DNA of 64,000 nucleotides from Candidatus Bathyarchaeia archaeon (lineage in GTDB: Archaea > Thermoproteota > Bathyarchaeia > Bathyarchaeales > DTEX01). Location of the stretch: contig JAVZNR010000002.1 of assembly GCA_038882715.1 (NCBI GenBank), forward strand, positions 85,093-149,092, given 5' to 3'. The notes beneath the pieces were generated by a model that was not told the DNA's origin, made no database searches, and worked only from the letters and a program-made list of their open reading frames with translations. The position numbers and the translations under genes were made by a program. Below, one piece after another: positions 49,962-57,629 of the stretch; the stretch's first letter is position 1; each line of letters starts with the position of its first letter.

Positions 49962-50967
49962 GCTTCCAACTGCTTGTTTCGTTTCTTAGGTGTTTGGCTA
50001 GAAGGTAGGCTTCCTCATTCATTAGGGTTTCAATTGTCTGCTTGTTTCCATGCTTTATTCTTGGAATGTTCACTTTTGTCTGAAATAGCCTATTTAAGCC
50101 CTTAACGAATTCCCTTGTTTTCTCCCTGCTTAAAACCTCTCTTTTGCCTATCCTATTTGTGCTATATCGCTCTGTTTTAACTGTGAAGTCTTTTTGCTTT
50201 AGTGTTTGGCTGAACTCTATAATGTAGTCGTCTACTAGGTAGCGGTATAGCTCCATTAAATCACAAACCAAGCTAGGCTTACCCAACTGTTCACTATGCA
50301 AAAAGCCTAGGTAAGGCTCTAGATGAGCGTTTAGGATGGCTGAGTAAACCCTAAACTTTAGAAGGGTATAGGCTAGGTTAAAGGTATTGTTCACGCCGTC
50401 GTAGGCTTTCCAACCCTTACGCTCCTCAACCCTGAAAGGCAATAGGCTGAATATTTGCTTGAAATAGTGTTTTGAGGCTTTCCCCTCAATCTGATTAAGC
50501 CTATATCTGGCTTCTCTCAGGCTTTTAGCCTCTATAGCCTTTATCCGCTCCTTAACTTCCTCTAGGCTTATCTCCTTTAAGCCATGCTTTCTCAGAACCA
50601 TGTTTTGCCCCTCTATTTTGCTTAGAACTATTGTTTTGGCTATTTCTACGCCTTTACCCTTCTCATGGGCTTGATACTGTGCTATCCTAGTTTTAACATG
50701 GCTATCGTCATCTAGGCTTCTAAGAATGGCTACGGGCTTACCGTTTCGTGTCTTAATGATGATTGGAATATTCCAGAATCCACAGCACGCTAAGACTGAA
50801 GTGCTTATGAAGTTTCCGCTTGAAATGGTTATTTCGCCTATCTCGTTTTCAAAGAGTGGGATGCGCTCAACCCTACCATGCTTATCTTTAATGATGAAAC
50901 AGCCTTTTTCCATGCCTAGGTAAAAGCCGTTTCCCTCAATCGCTATGTTCAAAACCTTAGCCTTCAA
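49942..50967 (-). CDS. cas1: Cas1 integrase (casposase-like)
   Basis: A 341-residue Cas1 with the two-domain fold: N-terminal beta domain (about 1-90) and helical catalytic domain. Expected metal-site residues are all present: Glu161 in IEGKASKHYF, His224 in YLGFLHSEQ, Asp236 and Glu239 in SLVCDLMELYR. VNNTFNLAYTLLKFRV and the C-terminal EEAYLLAKHLRNE also match. No Cas2, Cas4, effector or CRISPR array is nearby, and it sits in a bounded mobile element, so it probably integrates the element as in casposons. It lacks the C-terminal helix-turn-helix extension reported for casposases. TTG 50967 starts it after GGGGGATAAG; the promoter carries TTCCACAAT repeats. Confidence 0.93.
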   Translation of the reverse strand: MKAKVLNIAIEGNGFYLGMEKGCFIIKDKHGRVERIPLFENEIGEITISSGNFISTSVLACCGFWNIPIIIKTRNGKPVAILRSLDDDSHVKTRIAQYQAHEKGKGVEIAKTIVLSKIEGQNMVLRKHGLKEISLEEVKERIKAIEAKSLREARYRLNQIEGKASKHYFKQIFSLLPFRVEERKGWKAYDGVNNTFNLAYTLLKFRVYSAILNAHLEPYLGFLHSEQLGKPSLVCDLMELYRYLVDDYIIEFSQTLKQKDFTVKTERYSTNRIGKREVLSREKTREFVKGLNRLFQTKVNIPRIKHGNKQTIETLMNEEAYLLAKHLRNETSSWKPRIVVL

Positions 50968-50981
50968 GACTTATCCCCCAT

Positions 50982-51078
50982 TTCCACAATTCCACAATTA
51001 CCCTTTAGGGGATAAGTTGCCTATAAGCCTTTCGCTATTGTGGATTAGCGGAAAAAAGTTTATAAGCAATTCCACAAA
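50982..51078. promoter_or_regulatory. Four TTCCACAAT motifs in the cas1/RHH divergent promoter
   Basis: TTCCACAAT occurs at 50982-50990 and 50990-50998 (tandem), inverted as ATTGTGGA at 51037-51044 and as TTCCACAAA at 51070-51078. Minus-strand TATA (CTTATAG, near 51022-51028) places the cas1 start among the tandem copies; plus-strand TTTATAAG (about 51059-51066) places the RHH start just past the last copy. The pattern fits binding by RHH dimers, probably the 51102 product, repressing both genes. Confidence 0.6.
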
Positions 51079-51101
51079 ATAATAATCCTAAAGGTGAAAA
51101 C

Positions 51102-51254
51102 ATGAGCATGGAAAAGAAAATAAAATTCAGCGTCCTAATTCCAGAGCCAATATGGGAGAAACTCAGCATACTAGCAATCAAAAAACGCATGAGCAAAAAC
51201 CAACTAATCCTCCAACTCATCCAAGAAGCCCTAGAAAAAGAACGCCTTAGCTAG
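51102..51254 (+). CDS. Ribbon-helix-helix (CopG-like) regulator
   Basis: A 50-residue protein: the strand KKIKFSVLIPEPIWEKLS followed by two helices (SILAIKKRM and NQLILQLIQEALEKE), the minimal RHH/CopG layout in which a dimer inserts the strands into the DNA major groove. ATG 51102 follows AAAGGTGAAA. It is divergent from cas1 and lies next to four copies of a 9-base motif, which makes it the likely repressor of itself and of cas1. The membrane-coiled-coil gene follows 30 bases later. Confidence 0.7.
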   Translation: MSMEKKIKFSVLIPEPIWEKLSILAIKKRMSKNQLILQLIQEALEKERLS

Positions 51255-51283
51255 TTTTCTTGAGAAGTAGATGGGGGATTATT

Positions 51284-51955
51284 ATGAATGTGAAATGGGT
51301 TGTTTTAGTCCTAATTGCCTTATTAGCTGGTTTCGGAGGTGGTTTCATTTCTAGTTACTTAGTCTTTCAGCAGCAGATTGCCAACCTAAGAATGGAGATA
51401 AAAGAACTGCAGGAGCAGTTATCTGATTTAGGAACTATTTACTCAAATATCAGCACGCTTATAGGAGCACAAAATGAACTTATTAGTGGGCTACAAGAGC
51501 AAGTAGCTAATTTAGAGACTCTTAGTTCAAACATTAGTGCTTTACCGGAAATTCGAAATGAGCTCAATAAGCTGGAATCCATTCTACTGAACATTGTTTC
51601 GCTGCTTCAGCAGCTACTAAGCAAGGAGTATGCAAAAATCGAAAAACTGGAATTTCTTGTAGCATACGCAGAAAAAGCGATTTCTGAATTTAGTGTCGTA
51701 TTAAAAATAAAGAATACGGGGTCGTCTGATGCAATGATACAGATGATATTACTTAATGGAAGGTTGGATGGAAGCGCCAGAGTGAATGGCACTTCTCTTT
51801 CAAGTACATATTTAGGCATACCTGTGAAGGTCGGGCAGATCACATCACTAATCATAACTCTTCCAGCAGGCACTTACACGTCGGGGCAAACTATCGAAAT
51901 AATGGTTCAGACAACAGTCGGCAATCAATACCCCAAAACTATAGTCTTACCATAA
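51284..51955 (+). CDS. Anchored coiled-coil protein with beta-sandwich domain
   Basis: A 223-residue protein: one N-terminal membrane helix (about 4-28, GGGFISSYLVF), a long coiled coil (about 32-110, with LQEQLSDLG, LISGLQEQVANLE heptads), and a C-terminal beta-rich domain (about 120-223, VVLKIKNTGSSDAMIQ, LPAGTYTSGQTIEIMVQ) that resembles archaeal cell-surface adhesion or pilin-like domains. It is predicted to face outside. ATG 51284 follows GGGGGATT. It is the cargo at the right end of the element, ending nine bases from the repeat. The role is unknown. Confidence 0.55.
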   Translation: MNVKWVVLVLIALLAGFGGGFISSYLVFQQQIANLRMEIKELQEQLSDLGTIYSNISTLIGAQNELISGLQEQVANLETLSSNISALPEIRNELNKLESILLNIVSLLQQLLSKEYAKIEKLEFLVAYAEKAISEFSVVLKIKNTGSSDAMIQMILLNGRLDGSARVNGTSLSSTYLGIPVKVGQITSLIITLPAGTYTSGQTIEIMVQTTVGNQYPKTIVLP

Positions 51956-51963
51956 TCATTACC

Positions 51964-52068
51964 AGCCCTTTTCTTTTTCTTTTTTTGTTTGTGGCTGACT
52001 GACTGTGTGACTGACTGTGACTGAGGGTGGTGGGATACGGGGGTGGGGATGTGGGTTTGGGTTTGGGG
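51964..52068. repeat. Right terminal inverted repeat (105 bp)
   Basis: The inverted partner of 47564-47679. It ends in GGGTTTGGGTTTGGGG on the plus strand next to the right target duplication. The inner block has one fewer 10-base GTCA-type unit than the left copy. The G-tracts at 52040-52068 could fold as a G-quadruplex. Confidence 0.92.
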
Positions 52069-52081
52069 ATAAAAATTAAAT
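52069..52081. repeat. Right 13-bp target-site duplication
   Basis: ATAAAAATTAAAT immediately after the right inverted repeat is identical to 47551-47563. Here the sequence also contributes the AT-rich TATA-like element (TTAAATATTT) of the 52117 gene, so insertion did not remove that promoter. Confidence 0.9.
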
Positions 52082-52116
52082 ATTTGCCTAAGAAAGATAT
52101 CTACTCAAGATGAGAG

Positions 52117-52380
52117 ATGGCTAGAAAGTCTAAGAAGGAAACGCAAAGGATGCTTAAGGCTGTCGTCGTCCTCTTACGCAACACAACTTGGAAGTGCGGT
52201 AGGGTTGAGCGCCTCATCGTTGAGTACCTACAAAGCCACTTGATCAAATATGGTACTCCACGCTCATCAGTAAAAGAGATAACCCAATATTTCACTGTGA
52301 ATGGGAAGTCAAAAAACGAGCTCTTTGATGCGCTTAAAAGGCTAGAGAGAAGGCGGATAATAGAGATCAGAGAGATCTAA
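52117..52380 (+). CDS. Small winged-helix-like protein next to the insertion site
   Basis: An 87-residue, Lys/Arg-rich protein; VERLIVEYLQSHLIKYG, SVKEITQYFTVNGKSKNELFDALKRLERRRIIEI resembles a winged helix. TTAAATATTT (about 52076-52085) would be its TATA element, with transcription starting only about ten bases before ATG 52117. It lies outside the element's repeat and target duplication and is therefore host-encoded; its promoter is the casposon target. The family is not recognised. Confidence 0.5.
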   Translation: MARKSKKETQRMLKAVVVLLRNTTWKCGRVERLIVEYLQSHLIKYGTPRSSVKEITQYFTVNGKSKNELFDALKRLERRRIIEIREI

Positions 52381-52431
52381 TATCTTCCCCTGCTTTTTAT
52401 ATTCCCTATTGTTTTGCGATATCCCCATCAT

Positions 52432-52462
52432 AAAAAATAGGAGAGAGCCTTAAGAAAAGGCT
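52432..52462 (-). terminator. Hairpin plus U-run terminator
   Basis: On the minus strand, AGCCTT pairs with AAGGCT around a five-base loop (52446-52462), followed by a tract of six T (52432-52437). It lies directly after the stop of the galactonate dehydratase-like gene at 52467. Confidence 0.55.
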
Positions 52463-52466
52463 GATT

Positions 52467-53582
52467 TCACCATTCTGCCACCGACCCGTCCTCATAGTAG
52501 AGCCGAGGGGTCTCCCACGTACCATCATAAATCTTATCTTTGATAAGGCTCTCATCCAACTCTATCCCTAATCCGGGCTCCTTCGGTATCTCCACGTACC
52601 CATTCTTCATTTTAAATGGCTCCACAAGGTATCCTTCACCGAGCGTAACCTGCTCTTGTATAAGAAAGTTTGGTGTACAAGCATCCAGCTGAATGCATGC
52701 CGCCAAAGCTATTGGGCCTAGGGGGCAATGAGGCGCTATAGTAGCATAATAGGTTTCAGCCATGGCCGCTATTTTCTTACACTCCATTATGCCGCCAGCA
52801 TGCGATAGGTCTGGCTGAAGTATTGAGGCAGCCTGTTTTTCAACGACTTCTCTGAAACCCCATTTGGTGAATAATCGCTCCCCAGTAGCTATTGGGATGG
52901 AGGTTGATCGCGCTATAGTCGCCATCGTGTCCACGTTCTCCGGTAGGCATGGCTCCTCAAGAAACATCGGGTAATACGGTTCTAGAGCCTTTGCTATGCG
53001 GATCGCCATAGCTGGGCTTAATCTACCATGACAGTCAATGGCTATATCCACATCGTCGCCAACAGCGTCCCTAACAGCTTTAAACCTTTCAACAGCCTTC
53101 TTCACCAGTGAGAAAGAGTCCACCGGTCTGACCGCTTCGAAGAGGGTCGTCTTCAAGGCCGTGAAACCCTGCTCCACTTTGGCCAAAGCGTTTTTAGCAT
53201 ACTCTTCGGGTGTTCGTCCGCCAAAATGCGCGTAAACCCTTATCTTGTCCCGGCATCTTCCACCCAAAAGCTGGTAGACCGGCACGCCAAGCTTCTTACC
53301 TAAAATATCCCACATCGCCTGCTCAATACCGCTTATAGCGCTTGTAAGCACAGGGCCGCCGCGATAGAATGTCCCCCTATACATTGCCTGCCAATGATGC
53401 TCGATTCTCAGCGGATCCTTGCCAATAAGATATCTTTCCAATTCTCTTACTGCCATTTCAACCGTTCTGGTTCGCCCCTCAAGCGTCGGCTCCCCATAAC
53501 CGATGATGCCTTCATCAGTATACATTTTTAGGAAAAGCCATCTTGGCTTCACATGAAACATTTCAATCTTAGTGATCTCCAA
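52467..53582 (-). CDS. Galactonate dehydratase-like enolase-superfamily enzyme
   Basis: About 371 residues of the mandelate racemase/muconate lactonising group, closest in appearance to galactonate dehydratase (DgoD). GYGEPTLEGRTRTVEMAVREL and FYRGGPVLTSAISGIEQAMWDILGKKLGVPVYQLLGGR form the N-terminal capping domain; the barrel carries the metal ligands Asp in IAIDCHGR, Glu in FLEEPCLPEN, Glu in ATGERL, and the catalytic His in APHCPLGPIALAA. It dehydrates a sugar acid to the 2-keto-3-deoxy acid. TTG 53582 before EITKIEMFHVK fits the family and follows a GGTGGG ribosome site; TTG 53603 is possible. First of a sugar-acid cluster. Confidence 0.82.
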   Translation of the reverse strand: MEITKIEMFHVKPRWLFLKMYTDEGIIGYGEPTLEGRTRTVEMAVRELERYLIGKDPLRIEHHWQAMYRGTFYRGGPVLTSAISGIEQAMWDILGKKLGVPVYQLLGGRCRDKIRVYAHFGGRTPEEYAKNALAKVEQGFTALKTTLFEAVRPVDSFSLVKKAVERFKAVRDAVGDDVDIAIDCHGRLSPAMAIRIAKALEPYYPMFLEEPCLPENVDTMATIARSTSIPIATGERLFTKWGFREVVEKQAASILQPDLSHAGGIMECKKIAAMAETYYATIAPHCPLGPIALAACIQLDACTPNFLIQEQVTLGEGYLVEPFKMKNGYVEIPKEPGLGIELDESLIKDKIYDGTWETPRLYYEDGSVAEW

Positions 53583-53632
53583 ACCAACCCACCAGACAAG
53601 CAATATCTACTTTTCCGCTTAAAAACTTAATT

Positions 53633-54712
53633 TTATTTGAGGGGAACTATTTTGACGCAGGCTGGGGCAGGCACATGCGCAACATGCCCTGTTGGTTTAG
53701 GCATTCCCGTTTTATCATCGACTCGGAAAGACACTATACTATCACTGTACTGGTTAGCCACCAGAATAAACGTGCCGTAGGGATCTATTGCAAAATTGCG
53801 TGGCCATCTGCCTTGGGTGTGCACGTGACCAACAGTCTCTATAAAACCGTTTTCTCCGTCGACTCGGAAAACAGCTAAACTATCGTGTCCGCGATTTGAA
53901 GCATAAAGGAACTTGCCTGAGGGAGACGCATGTATATCCGCCGCATAGTTCTCACCCTTAAAATCGCTTGGCAAAGTCGATTCCACCTGAATCTCCCTCA
54001 GTGAACCATCACGCTCATTATAGGCGTATGCGACCACCGTTGAATCAAGCTCATTAACAAGATACGCGAACCTCCCGTTCGGATGAAAAGTAAAATGCCT
54101 TGGACCTGAGCCGGGTTTAGTGCTAACCCATGGCTGGTCGCCCTGCTTTAATTTACCTTTCTCCAGGTCTAACTCATATATTATTATTTTATCGAGTCCG
54201 AGATCAGGCACATAGGCATGCCTGTTAGCCGGATCTATTACAACGGAGTGTGGATGAGGCCCCTCTTGCCTTTCGGGGTTAATGCTTGAACCTTTATGCT
54301 GAACAAAGCTGGCAGCGTCTCCGAGGCTCCCATCCTGATTTCTCGGCAGCATACATACGCTTCCGCCCGCATAGTTCGCCACAAAAATGTATCTGTCGGA
54401 TACATCGAGAGATATATGACAGGGGCCAGCTCCCCTAGAGGATTTACTATTCAAGAAGAATATTTTACCGTTTTTTCCGTCAATAGAAAATGCGCTGACC
54501 GCGCCAGCTCTTTCCCCTAGGAAATCCATGATTTCATTGACAGCGTATAAATTTTGGTGTTTAGAGTCTACTGCTAGAAACGAGGGGTTAGGTAGAGTCT
54601 TCACCTTCTCTACGAGTTCGAGCGCGCCGGAATCTGGGTTCATGCGGTAAATATAGATTTCCCCACCATCTTTGGAAGTATAGGTTCCAACGTATGCAAA
54701 GATTTCACCCAT
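53633..54712 (-). CDS. Lactonase family beta-propeller (6-phosphogluconolactonase-like)
   Basis: A 359-residue seven-bladed propeller of the YbhE/Pgl lactonase family: FAYVGTYTSKDGGEIYIYRMNPDSG at the N-terminus, GPCHISLDVSDRYIFVANY, GPHPHSVVIDPANRHAYVPDLGLDKI, and SGPRHFTFHPNGRFAYLVNELDSTV are repeated blades with conserved His and Asn. Such enzymes open sugar lactones to acids. It is 50 bases from the galactonate dehydratase-like gene, same strand, so an operon producing and dehydrating aldonates is likely. The cytoplasmic start is clear. Confidence 0.82.
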   Translation of the reverse strand: MGEIFAYVGTYTSKDGGEIYIYRMNPDSGALELVEKVKTLPNPSFLAVDSKHQNLYAVNEIMDFLGERAGAVSAFSIDGKNGKIFFLNSKSSRGAGPCHISLDVSDRYIFVANYAGGSVCMLPRNQDGSLGDAASFVQHKGSSINPERQEGPHPHSVVIDPANRHAYVPDLGLDKIIIYELDLEKGKLKQGDQPWVSTKPGSGPRHFTFHPNGRFAYLVNELDSTVVAYAYNERDGSLREIQVESTLPSDFKGENYAADIHASPSGKFLYASNRGHDSLAVFRVDGENGFIETVGHVHTQGRWPRNFAIDPYGTFILVANQYSDSIVSFRVDDKTGMPKPTGHVAHVPAPACVKIVPLK

Positions 54713-54765
54713 ATATTTTCACCGAAACATATTTTCAGCGGGCTTAAGATTTAACAATTCTCTTC

Positions 54766-55533
54766 TCAGCGGCAGCTCTTCTTGATGAGATTTTCAGCAT
54801 TTCTGTAAAATATTTCTTCAATCTGCTCGCTAGAGAGACCTAACTGTGGAAGCACAGTAAGCCAGAAGTGCACGTATCTCAAGAAATCTTTAGGCTGGGC
54901 GTCTGAACCAAAAAGCAGCTTAGAGGGTTTAACGTCAAAGAATAAGCGGCTTCTGAGGGTTAATGCTATGTAAAACGTGTGTCCTCCCGAAATATCGAAG
55001 AATATATTTGGATTATGAAGGGATACTACCGATGCTTCCTCGCACCATGGATGCCCCAAATGCGCTCCAATTATCCTGAGCTCTGGAAAGCTTCTCGCTA
55101 TGGTTTCCAGATATACTGGACGCATGTTTCTGGACGAGACTCTCCTGAACTTGTCTGCAGCTGTTCTAGCTACGATACCTGTATGGAAAAGCATCAGCAT
55201 CCCATATCGCTCCGCCCGCTCATAATAGGGGAAATACTCATCAACATCATAGGGTTTAGGCGGACCAATAAATTTAAGGCCAGAAAACCCTTTTGCATAA
55301 AGATCATCCACTATTTCAACCGCATCTCTCCCTAAGTCAACGTATCCAAACCCAACGATTAGATCCGGATATTCCTTTAACGCCCTCTCAACGATATCGT
55401 TACCCATATTCCCGAATCCGCTTGGAAGCCCGCAAAGAAAACTTTTTATAATGCCGGCTTTCTCGCAGCTCTCAGCAAACTTCTTTAGGTCACCATCGGC
55501 TGGAGGATGCACATGCGCGTCTATAATCCTCAT
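54766..55533 (-). CDS. Amidohydrolase-2-like metal hydrolase or decarboxylase
   Basis: A 255-residue amidohydrolase-2 (COG2159-like) barrel. MRIIDAHVHPPADG contains the HxH metal pair, LFHTGI near 120 the next His, IIGAHLGHPWCEEA another, and FGSDAQPKDFL the final Asp. Members hydrolyse lactones or remove carboxyl groups; a sugar-lactone role fits the neighbourhood. ATG 55533 is preferred; ATG 55542 gives three more residues. It is 53 bases downstream of nothing on its strand except the DUF362 gene at 55638, all transcribed leftward. Confidence 0.72.
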   Translation of the reverse strand: MRIIDAHVHPPADGDLKKFAESCEKAGIIKSFLCGLPSGFGNMGNDIVERALKEYPDLIVGFGYVDLGRDAVEIVDDLYAKGFSGLKFIGPPKPYDVDEYFPYYERAERYGMLMLFHTGIVARTAADKFRRVSSRNMRPVYLETIARSFPELRIIGAHLGHPWCEEASVVSLHNPNIFFDISGGHTFYIALTLRSRLFFDVKPSKLLFGSDAQPKDFLRYVHFWLTVLPQLGLSSEQIEEIFYRNAENLIKKSCR

Positions 55534-55637
55534 ATTAATCACTCCTCTTGCTACAATTAGTTCTCAAACCGTTCAAAAATTAAAATCTAATCTTAAAAAT
55601 GGAGGAAATGGAGGAAAGAAAAACTTTTGCTCCCACT

Positions 55638-56822
55638 TTAAGTCTCTCGGCTTAACAGTTCTTTTAGGGTACGCTGAACATCCTCTGGTTGAGGCGGGCA
55701 TCCTGGAATAAATATACCCTTTAATTCATTGTAAAATGTGGGGGCCGCGCAGTAACCGCACAAGAGAATCGTTTCTTTTATATCCCCTGATCCCTTCACT
55801 ATGGAATTAGCCTTCGCTTCAGGTCCTATTACACAAATAATTTTACGTTTCTCGCCTACAATGTGACGGAAACTTCTCAGCGTGAACAGGACATGCACGG
55901 CTGTCTGAAGGCAACCCGTACAGGCATTAAAATTCATGACTTTAAGCTCATTCATCCTACTGTTGATGAAGTCCGCTGTGCCTGCAGCCTTACCGAAGTA
56001 GGCTTCCTCCAATGGGACTCCAATAATCCTTATTTGATTCATGTCTCTTGTACCTAAACCGTCTTCCTCAGCCCACTTAAGATATCTTAGGGAAGATGGA
56101 TTAATTCCAAGAATCTTTGCTGAAACAGCGTCTATTGCCACTGGGTCGAAGCCTGCAAGGGTTAGGTTAAGCCTAAAAGTCTCCTTAAAGTCCTCTAGGG
56201 GCCTAGGCCCCAAATGAAATGTCGTGTACGTGCCATCGACAACTATTAGATCCGCCTTCTTAACCTTATATAGATCGATGATAGCCTCCTCAACCCTGTT
56301 TAAAGCATGGTACAGAACCCTATCTTCAGGCGGAATTAAACCATACATGTTTTTTATGGCTACCGTTATCCCGCAGGAAGCATGTGTCTTTAAAGTTGGC
56401 ACGTTAATGAAGACATCGGACTCTAGAAACGGCTTGGAGAGCCTAACTCTCTTAAAGAACCTTGGATTCTCAACATTCACTTCCACAAAAGGGTACTCAT
56501 TTAGCTCTAGGAACTTTGCGCCCAGCTCATCCGCGAGCTTTTTATACTGAAGAATAGTTTCTGTTTGCTTTCTGTAAGTGGGGGTTTCACCGATGAGAAC
56601 TTCCGATGCGCCGGCGCAAAAACATTCTTCAACCAAAACCCTAATAGTTTCAAGCTGAACAACTTCGCCTGTTATAAAGGGTGCCCCATCCACAATATTT
56701 GGCTTTATAAAAACCCTATCACCCTTACCCACCGCTTTGCGAACCCCGTCTAAAAGGTTTATTGCCTCCCTTGTGCGAGCAACTATATCCTCACCCTTCG
56801 CAATAGAAACCTCAGTCACCAT
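55638..56822 (-). CDS. DUF362 protein (soluble)
   Basis: A 394-residue DUF362 protein: VFIKPNIVDGAPF, SDVFINVPTLKTHASCGITVAIKNMYG and FDPVAIDAVSAKILGI are the family landmarks. C-terminal cysteines (ACTGCLQT, LLCGYCAAPTF, PGCPPQP) suggest an iron-sulfur or redox site not seen in the membrane-bound paralog at 35871-37280. The function is undefined; the sugar-acid cluster around it gives no firm clue. It begins with ATG after a TATA-like AT-rich stretch. Confidence 0.72.
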   Translation of the reverse strand: MVTEVSIAKGEDIVARTREAINLLDGVRKAVGKGDRVFIKPNIVDGAPFITGEVVQLETIRVLVEECFCAGASEVLIGETPTYRKQTETILQYKKLADELGAKFLELNEYPFVEVNVENPRFFKRVRLSKPFLESDVFINVPTLKTHASCGITVAIKNMYGLIPPEDRVLYHALNRVEEAIIDLYKVKKADLIVVDGTYTTFHLGPRPLEDFKETFRLNLTLAGFDPVAIDAVSAKILGINPSSLRYLKWAEEDGLGTRDMNQIRIIGVPLEEAYFGKAAGTADFINSRMNELKVMNFNACTGCLQTAVHVLFTLRSFRHIVGEKRKIICVIGPEAKANSIVKGSGDIKETILLCGYCAAPTFYNELKGIFIPGCPPQPEDVQRTLKELLSRET

Positions 56823-57041
56823 TAAGGGCTACCTCGATATTCAATTTAATGTATTAGTTTAGAGAATCACCGAGACTATATGAGTTTTCCGGCTTAGAAT
56901 TATCGCTACTCTGCTCAGCTAGAGGCAGAGAGCACATCATTTTAACGCAGCTGCTGGAAAAGCCAAATGCCTACCTAAAGCCCAAAAATATGTGGGGATG
57001 GATTATAAGGTTTAAAGCGACTATAGCAATTCGAGATCGAG

Positions 57042-57560
57042 TCACTGGCTTAAAGCCTTTATAATCTCCCTACAGAAGAGTGGCAGGTCGCTTGGAACCC
57101 TTGAGGTTATAATGTTTCCGTCCCTCACAACCGGAGAATCTTCATATTTGGCCCCAGCGTTAATCACATCGTCTTTTATAGCGGATACGCAAGTAGCTCT
57201 TTTCCCCTTCAAAATACCTGCAGATATGAGAACTTGCGGACCATGGCATATAGCCGCCACAATCTTCCCTTGCTCGTAAATACTTTTAACAAAGTTTAGA
57301 ACTCTTGGGTCTCTTCTTAGTCTGTCAGGCGCCCACCCTCCCGGAATAATCACGCAGTCGAAATCCTTGGGGTTGGCTTCATCCATAGATAGGTCTACCT
57401 CTATGGAAAGCCCATGCTTACCTTTAACCACCTCTTTTTTCACCGCTAAAACTTTAACTTCCGCGCCCTCCTCTATTAGCCTCAAATATGGATAATGAAG
57501 CTCTAAATCCTCGTATTCCGGCCCAGCTAATACAGCCACTTTCTTTCCTTTTAAACTCAA
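57042..57560 (-). CDS. DJ-1/PfpI family protein
   Basis: A 172-residue protein of the PfpI/DJ-1 family, with VAVLAGPEYEDLELHYPYLRL at the start and catalytic Cys in VAAICHGPQVLISAG, next to the acidic Glu near residue 15. Members act as intracellular protease/deglycase or glyoxalase III. ATG start with GAGG upstream. It is the last gene before the GH4 gene region on the same strand. Confidence 0.85.
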   Translation of the reverse strand: MSLKGKKVAVLAGPEYEDLELHYPYLRLIEEGAEVKVLAVKKEVVKGKHGLSIEVDLSMDEANPKDFDCVIIPGGWAPDRLRRDPRVLNFVKSIYEQGKIVAAICHGPQVLISAGILKGKRATCVSAIKDDVINAGAKYEDSPVVRDGNIITSRVPSDLPLFCREIIKALSQ

Positions 57561-57629
57561 GGATACCTCGCCTCTATTCTATTATAAACATTAGATTTGT
57601 AATTTATATGAAAAAGGGCCTCTCTCAAG

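Larger units (their letters stand above)
47564..52068. mobile_element. Casposon-like element with Cas1, 4.5 kb, no PolB
   Basis: 4,505 bases between inverted repeats of 116 and 105 bp, flanked by a perfect 13-bp target duplication. Contents in order: a five-gene minus-strand operon (47683-49209: membrane protein, primase-like protein, DNA-binding-like protein, two zinc-finger proteins), a plus-strand winged-helix gene, cas1 on minus, then RHH regulator and an anchored coiled-coil protein on plus. Coding regions reach to within 10 bases of each repeat. Cas1 with an intact active site is the only integrase candidate. Described casposons usually encode family B polymerase and make 14-15-bp duplications; here no polymerase, Cas2, Cas4 or CRISPR array exists. 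Perfect duplication and near-identical ends imply recent movement. Confidence 0.88.

Noticed and set aside
49942-50967. Cas1 as a remnant of a CRISPR-Cas adaptation module
   Set aside because: No cas2, cas4, effector genes or repeats are present, and the gene lies inside precise repeats with a target duplication.
56823-57041. Possible tRNA or sRNA in the 219-base gap
   Set aside because: Only a short CTCTGC/GCAGAG hairpin (56909-56930) is seen; no T-loop consensus, C/D boxes or U-run.
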